This document shows positions 61,297-64,000 of a stretch of 64,000 nucleotides of DNA, in pieces. Below the pieces are notes generated by a model. It did no database searches and was not told the DNA's origin. It worked only from the letters and a program-made list of their open reading frames with translations. Origin of the DNA: an uncultured SAR86 cluster bacterium (GTDB lineage: Bacteria; Pseudomonadota; Gammaproteobacteria; Magnimaribacterales; AG-339-G14). Location of the stretch: contig CACBOY010000001.1 of the NCBI GenBank assembly GCA_902540995.1, positions 62,001-126,000 on the forward strand, written 5' to 3'. The position numbers were made by a program, and so were the translations under genes. Position 1 is the first letter of the stretch; every line of letters begins with the position of its first letter.

Positions 61297-63315
61297 TTAT
61301 CTTAAAATTGCTCCAAGTTTTTTTTGCATACCAGAAATAATAAGATTAGCTTCTTTATTTATCTCTTCCTCAGATAAAGTTTTTTTACTTGATCCCCATG
61401 AGACTCTGAAGGCAATACTTTTTTTGCCATCAGAAATATTTTTGCCATCATAAACGTCAAAAATTTTTGTGCTGATCAAAAAATTTTTTGATGAAATGTG
61501 AATGCAATTCTCTATTTGTTCGAAAGAAACTTTATTATCTATTTCAAAAGAGAAGTCTCTTTGAGATATAGGATAAATTGAAGGCGCTATTAATTTTCCA
61601 AGATCATTAAGTGGTAAGGATTCAACCTTTATTTCAAAATATAAGAAAGCTTTATTGAGTCCAAGTGATTTTATAAACCTTGGATTGATGCTCCCAACAG
61701 AGCCAATAAGCTTATTTTTGAGGTAAATGTCAGCAGATGCATAAGGATGTAATAAATCATTTTGAGATTTTTTCCAGAATATTTTCTCTATTCTGAACTC
61801 TGCAAAGAAGTTTTCCAAGATTCCTTTCAAATAGTAAAAATCATAATTTTGATTTGTATTCCAATTTTTAAACTTTTCATCATCATAAATTAACCCAGCA
61901 AGATTTATCTCTTCCATATGAGTATCGTTTGAGAAGGATTTACCCATTTCAAAAATACTTAAGAAATTTTGCCCTCTATTGATATTAAATTCTAAATTTG
62001 TTGCTAGGCTGGGCAGTAAAGAAGTTCTTAAGACACTTAAAGAATTATTAAGAGGATTTTTTATAGCAATACTTTTGTTTTCTATACCCAAATTTTCTAA
62101 AACCTGTCTATCAAGAAAAGAATAGTTTATGACTTCATTAAATCCTTTGTTGGTCATAAAAGTTTTGATCTGATTGATAAAATCATAATCTGATTTTTCA
62201 TAATGCTGATTTATTGAATTGTTTTTAATTTGAGGTAAATTGTCATAACCGATAATTCTTGCAACCTCTTCAATTAAGTCTTCTTTAATTGATAAATCAA
62301 AACGATGACTAGGTACTTCGAAAGTTAAATTATTTTTATTTTTTTTCATAAATTTTATCTCAAGTCTATTCAAAATAGACTTGATTGTATTTTCTTTAAG
62401 ATCGGTTCCAAGTTTCAGATTTACGTCTTCCATGGAAATGTTTATGAGTTTTTTTCTAGGAAAATACTTATTTTTTATTGTCTCTACATTAGAAATATCT
62501 GCCTGGTAAATTTCTCTGATAATTGAGAGAGCCTCCTTTAAAGCATCCTCATGAAGATTAAAATCAACGCCTCTTTCAAATCTTTGTGAAGCATCAGTTT
62601 GAAAACCATATCTTCTAGCTTTGCCTTTAATAATACTGGGAAGAAAAAAAGCAGATTCGATCAGAAAATTTTGTGTTTTTTTAGAAACTGAATGATTTAA
62701 ACCTCCTGAAATTCCCGCAAAAGCTATAGGTTCTTTTTCATCAGCAATAACAAGGCAATCTTTAGTAAGTTTAAGATTCTTTTCACCTAAAATTTTTATT
62801 TGTTCTTTTGTTTTTGCAAATCTAACTTCAATATCTCCCTCAATTTTATCTTGATCAAAGACATGCATTGGCTGACCACTTTCTAACATGACAAAATTCA
62901 CGATATCTACTAAGGGGTGGATGGATTGAATTCCAGCCGCTTTAAGAGTCTTTTTTATATGATCCGGAAACTTCTTAATTAATTTTAAATTTGAAATAGA
63001 AACGGCTGAATAGGCTGAACATGCATCTTTAGCAAATAAATTAATTTTTTTATTAAATTTTTTTTCTCCTTTGAAAGAGCTTTTCGTTGCTGAAGAAAAT
63101 TTTTTATCTTTGTATGCACAATAATCTCTCGCCAAGCCTTTTACAGAAAAGCAATCTCCCCTGTTAGGAGTTAAGTCAAAATCAATTATCTTATCTCCTT
63201 GAAAAGACTTTATCTCGTCAACTTCTATGCCTATTAATGTAAGGTCATCGCAAAGGTTTTCTATCTTAGGTTTAGCCTTAATAGCCTTGGTAATATTTGA
63301 ATATAAAACTTTCAT
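61297..63315 (-). CDS. pheT: Phenylalanyl-tRNA synthetase beta subunit, lacking the tRNA-binding insertion domain
   Basis: A 672-residue beta subunit. E. coli PheT is 795. The N-terminal LCDDLTLIGIEVDEIKSF runs straight into KIIDFDLTPNRGDCFSVKGLARD near 45-68. In the full-length protein an OB-fold EMAP-like domain of about 110-120 residues lies between them, so that domain is absent. The B3/B4 editing domain (QPMHVFDQDKI near 150), B5 and a C-terminal anticodon-binding domain (SIYPISQRDFSFEID near 590) remain. With PheS it charges tRNA-Phe. It begins 2 nt after the pheS stop. Confidence 0.93.
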   Translation of the reverse strand: MKVLYSNITKAIKAKPKIENLCDDLTLIGIEVDEIKSFQGDKIIDFDLTPNRGDCFSVKGLARDYCAYKDKKFSSATKSSFKGEKKFNKKINLFAKDACSAYSAVSISNLKLIKKFPDHIKKTLKAAGIQSIHPLVDIVNFVMLESGQPMHVFDQDKIEGDIEVRFAKTKEQIKILGEKNLKLTKDCLVIADEKEPIAFAGISGGLNHSVSKKTQNFLIESAFFLPSIIKGKARRYGFQTDASQRFERGVDFNLHEDALKEALSIIREIYQADISNVETIKNKYFPRKKLINISMEDVNLKLGTDLKENTIKSILNRLEIKFMKKNKNNLTFEVPSHRFDLSIKEDLIEEVARIIGYDNLPQIKNNSINQHYEKSDYDFINQIKTFMTNKGFNEVINYSFLDRQVLENLGIENKSIAIKNPLNNSLSVLRTSLLPSLATNLEFNINRGQNFLSIFEMGKSFSNDTHMEEINLAGLIYDDEKFKNWNTNQNYDFYYLKGILENFFAEFRIEKIFWKKSQNDLLHPYASADIYLKNKLIGSVGSINPRFIKSLGLNKAFLYFEIKVESLPLNDLGKLIAPSIYPISQRDFSFEIDNKVSFEQIENCIHISSKNFLISTKIFDVYDGKNISDGKKSIAFRVSWGSSKKTLSEEEINKEANLIISGMQKKLGAILR

Positions 63316-63317
63316 TG

Positions 63318-64000
63318 TTATTGAGATAGAAATTTTATGTCGTTTGAAAATAGAGAGCGCATATCATCTATTTCATAAGAAAGCTTAGCCATTCTTTCAA
63401 TACCCATTCCAAAAGCAAAGCCAGAAAATTTCTTTGAATCCAATCCTGACATTTCTATTACGTTAGGATGCACTAAACCGCAGCCCATGATTTCTAGCCA
63501 ATTTTTGGACTTTTTTTCCATAATATCCACTTCAGCAGAAGGTTCTGTAAAAGGAAAATAAGAAGGTCTAAACCTAACTTTGGTATCTAGCCCAAAAAAG
63601 AAATCTATGAAGGTCATAATTTCATTTTTAAGATGGCCAAAATTAATATTTTCATCAATAACTAGACCTTCTACCTGATGAAACATAGGCGTATGAGTTT
63701 TGTCTGCATCACTTCGATAAACTTTTCCAGGACAAATAATTTTTAAGGGTGCGCCTCTTTTTTCAATGGATCTTATTTGAACAGGAGAAGTATGTGTTCT
63801 TAAAAGATTTCCGTTATCTAAATAAAAGGTGTCATGCATATCGCGAGCAGGATGGTCTTTGGGAATATTCAAAGCATCAAAATTATAATAATCGCTTTCA
63901 ATCTCAGGACCATCTTCAATCAAATATCCCTTGGAAGAAAAGAAATCTGTTATCTTTTTGGTAGTTATAGTCAAAGGATGAAGCTTCCCTTGAGATTTAA
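63318..64000 (-). CDS. pheS: Phenylalanyl-tRNA synthetase alpha subunit (5' end beyond right edge)
   Basis: The catalytic domain of Phe[57 protein letters not shown] (motif 2), [12 protein letters not shown] and the C-terminal [28 protein letters not shown] (motif 3). The frame stays open to base 64000 ([15 protein letters not shown]), so the track start at 63974 (a TTG) is not the true start. About 100 N-terminal residues lie outside. It is part of the pheST-ihfA-merR-tRNA unit. Confidence 0.95.
   Translation of the reverse strand, partial: KSQGKLHPLTITTKKITDFFSSKGYLIEDGPEIESDYYNFDALNIPKDHPARDMHDTFYLDNGNLLRTHTSPVQIRSIEKRGAPLKIICPGKVYRSDADKTHTPMFHQVEGLVIDENINFGHLKNEIMTFIDFFFGLDTKVRFRPSYFPFTEPSAEVDIMEKKSKNWLEIMGCGLVHPNVIEMSGLDSKKFSGFAFGMGIERMAKLSYEIDDMRSLFSNDIKFLSQ

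Noticed and set aside
1-64000. CRISPR array, rRNA operon, transposase or integrase
   Set aside because: No regularly spaced repeats, no rRNA-like sequence, and no transposase or integrase motif were seen on either strand.

Overview
The window looks like chromosomal DNA of an AT-rich, streamlined marine gammaproteobacterium, possibly SAR86-like. That placement is an inference from three things: very low GC (sample lines about 25-40%), short intergenic gaps with many overlapping genes, and the order pheS-pheT-ihfA-merR-tRNA-Pro. It also carries many acyl-CoA, glutathione S-transferase and oxygenase genes. No rRNA, CRISPR array, transposase or integrase was seen. No gene-free stretch exceeds 300 bases; the longest, 18832-19117, holds a probable 35-residue ORF.

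Layout. 1-3392 (minus): a queuosine-precursor transporter, nadK, and an SLBB polysaccharide-export gene running off the left edge. The ORF track lacks this last gene because it has no stop in the window. 3475-9977 (plus): two acyl-CoA dehydrogenases, a short MazG, a lysophospholipid acyltransferase, prc and xthA. 9974-14094 (minus): tadA, a SRPBCC protein, an APH-like kinase, a DUF7064/7065-like protein, a CIA30-like protein and def. 14208-30512: a lipoprotein followed by mixed-strand catabolic genes (acyl-CoA carboxylase subunit, acyl-CoA ligase, PhyH, VOC, crotonase, MDR, CmcJ/NvfI-like, FMN hydroxyacid oxidase, SDR, AKR, flavin monooxygenase). These probably feed oxidation of lipids or other organic compounds.

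31405-33068 (plus): a compact metal operon. It has an apparent CsoR-type operator, a small outer-membrane-like protein, a MerP-like metallochaperone, a MerT-like membrane protein and a CsoR-family repressor. There is no mercuric reductase. 33076-41589: glutathione S-transferases, a CaiB/BaiF CoA-transferase, PAP2, crotonase, patatin, Old Yellow Enzyme and a GFA protein.

41590-45253: the clearest accessory segment. A GC-rich block (about 60% GC in a sampled line) encodes a cupin, a TetR regulator and a divergent amidohydrolase, with a GNAT gene of intermediate composition. It abuts the 3' end of guaA and is bounded by an 18/20 direct repeat of that 3' end, the architecture expected of a guaA-targeted integration. 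Two matching palindromes between cupin and amidohydrolase are candidate TetR operators.

45237-57479: guaA-guaB, an MFS transporter, phhB, fumC, a class II aldolase, a WecA/MraY-family transferase, an HCCA-isomerase-like protein, a carboxylesterase, a third acyl-CoA dehydrogenase and a thioesterase. 57451-64000 (minus): photolyase with a structured leader and terminator upstream, a saccharopine-dehydrogenase-like reductase, tRNA-Pro(GGG), merR, ihfA, a pheT lacking the usual N-terminal tRNA-binding insertion, and pheS cut by the right edge.
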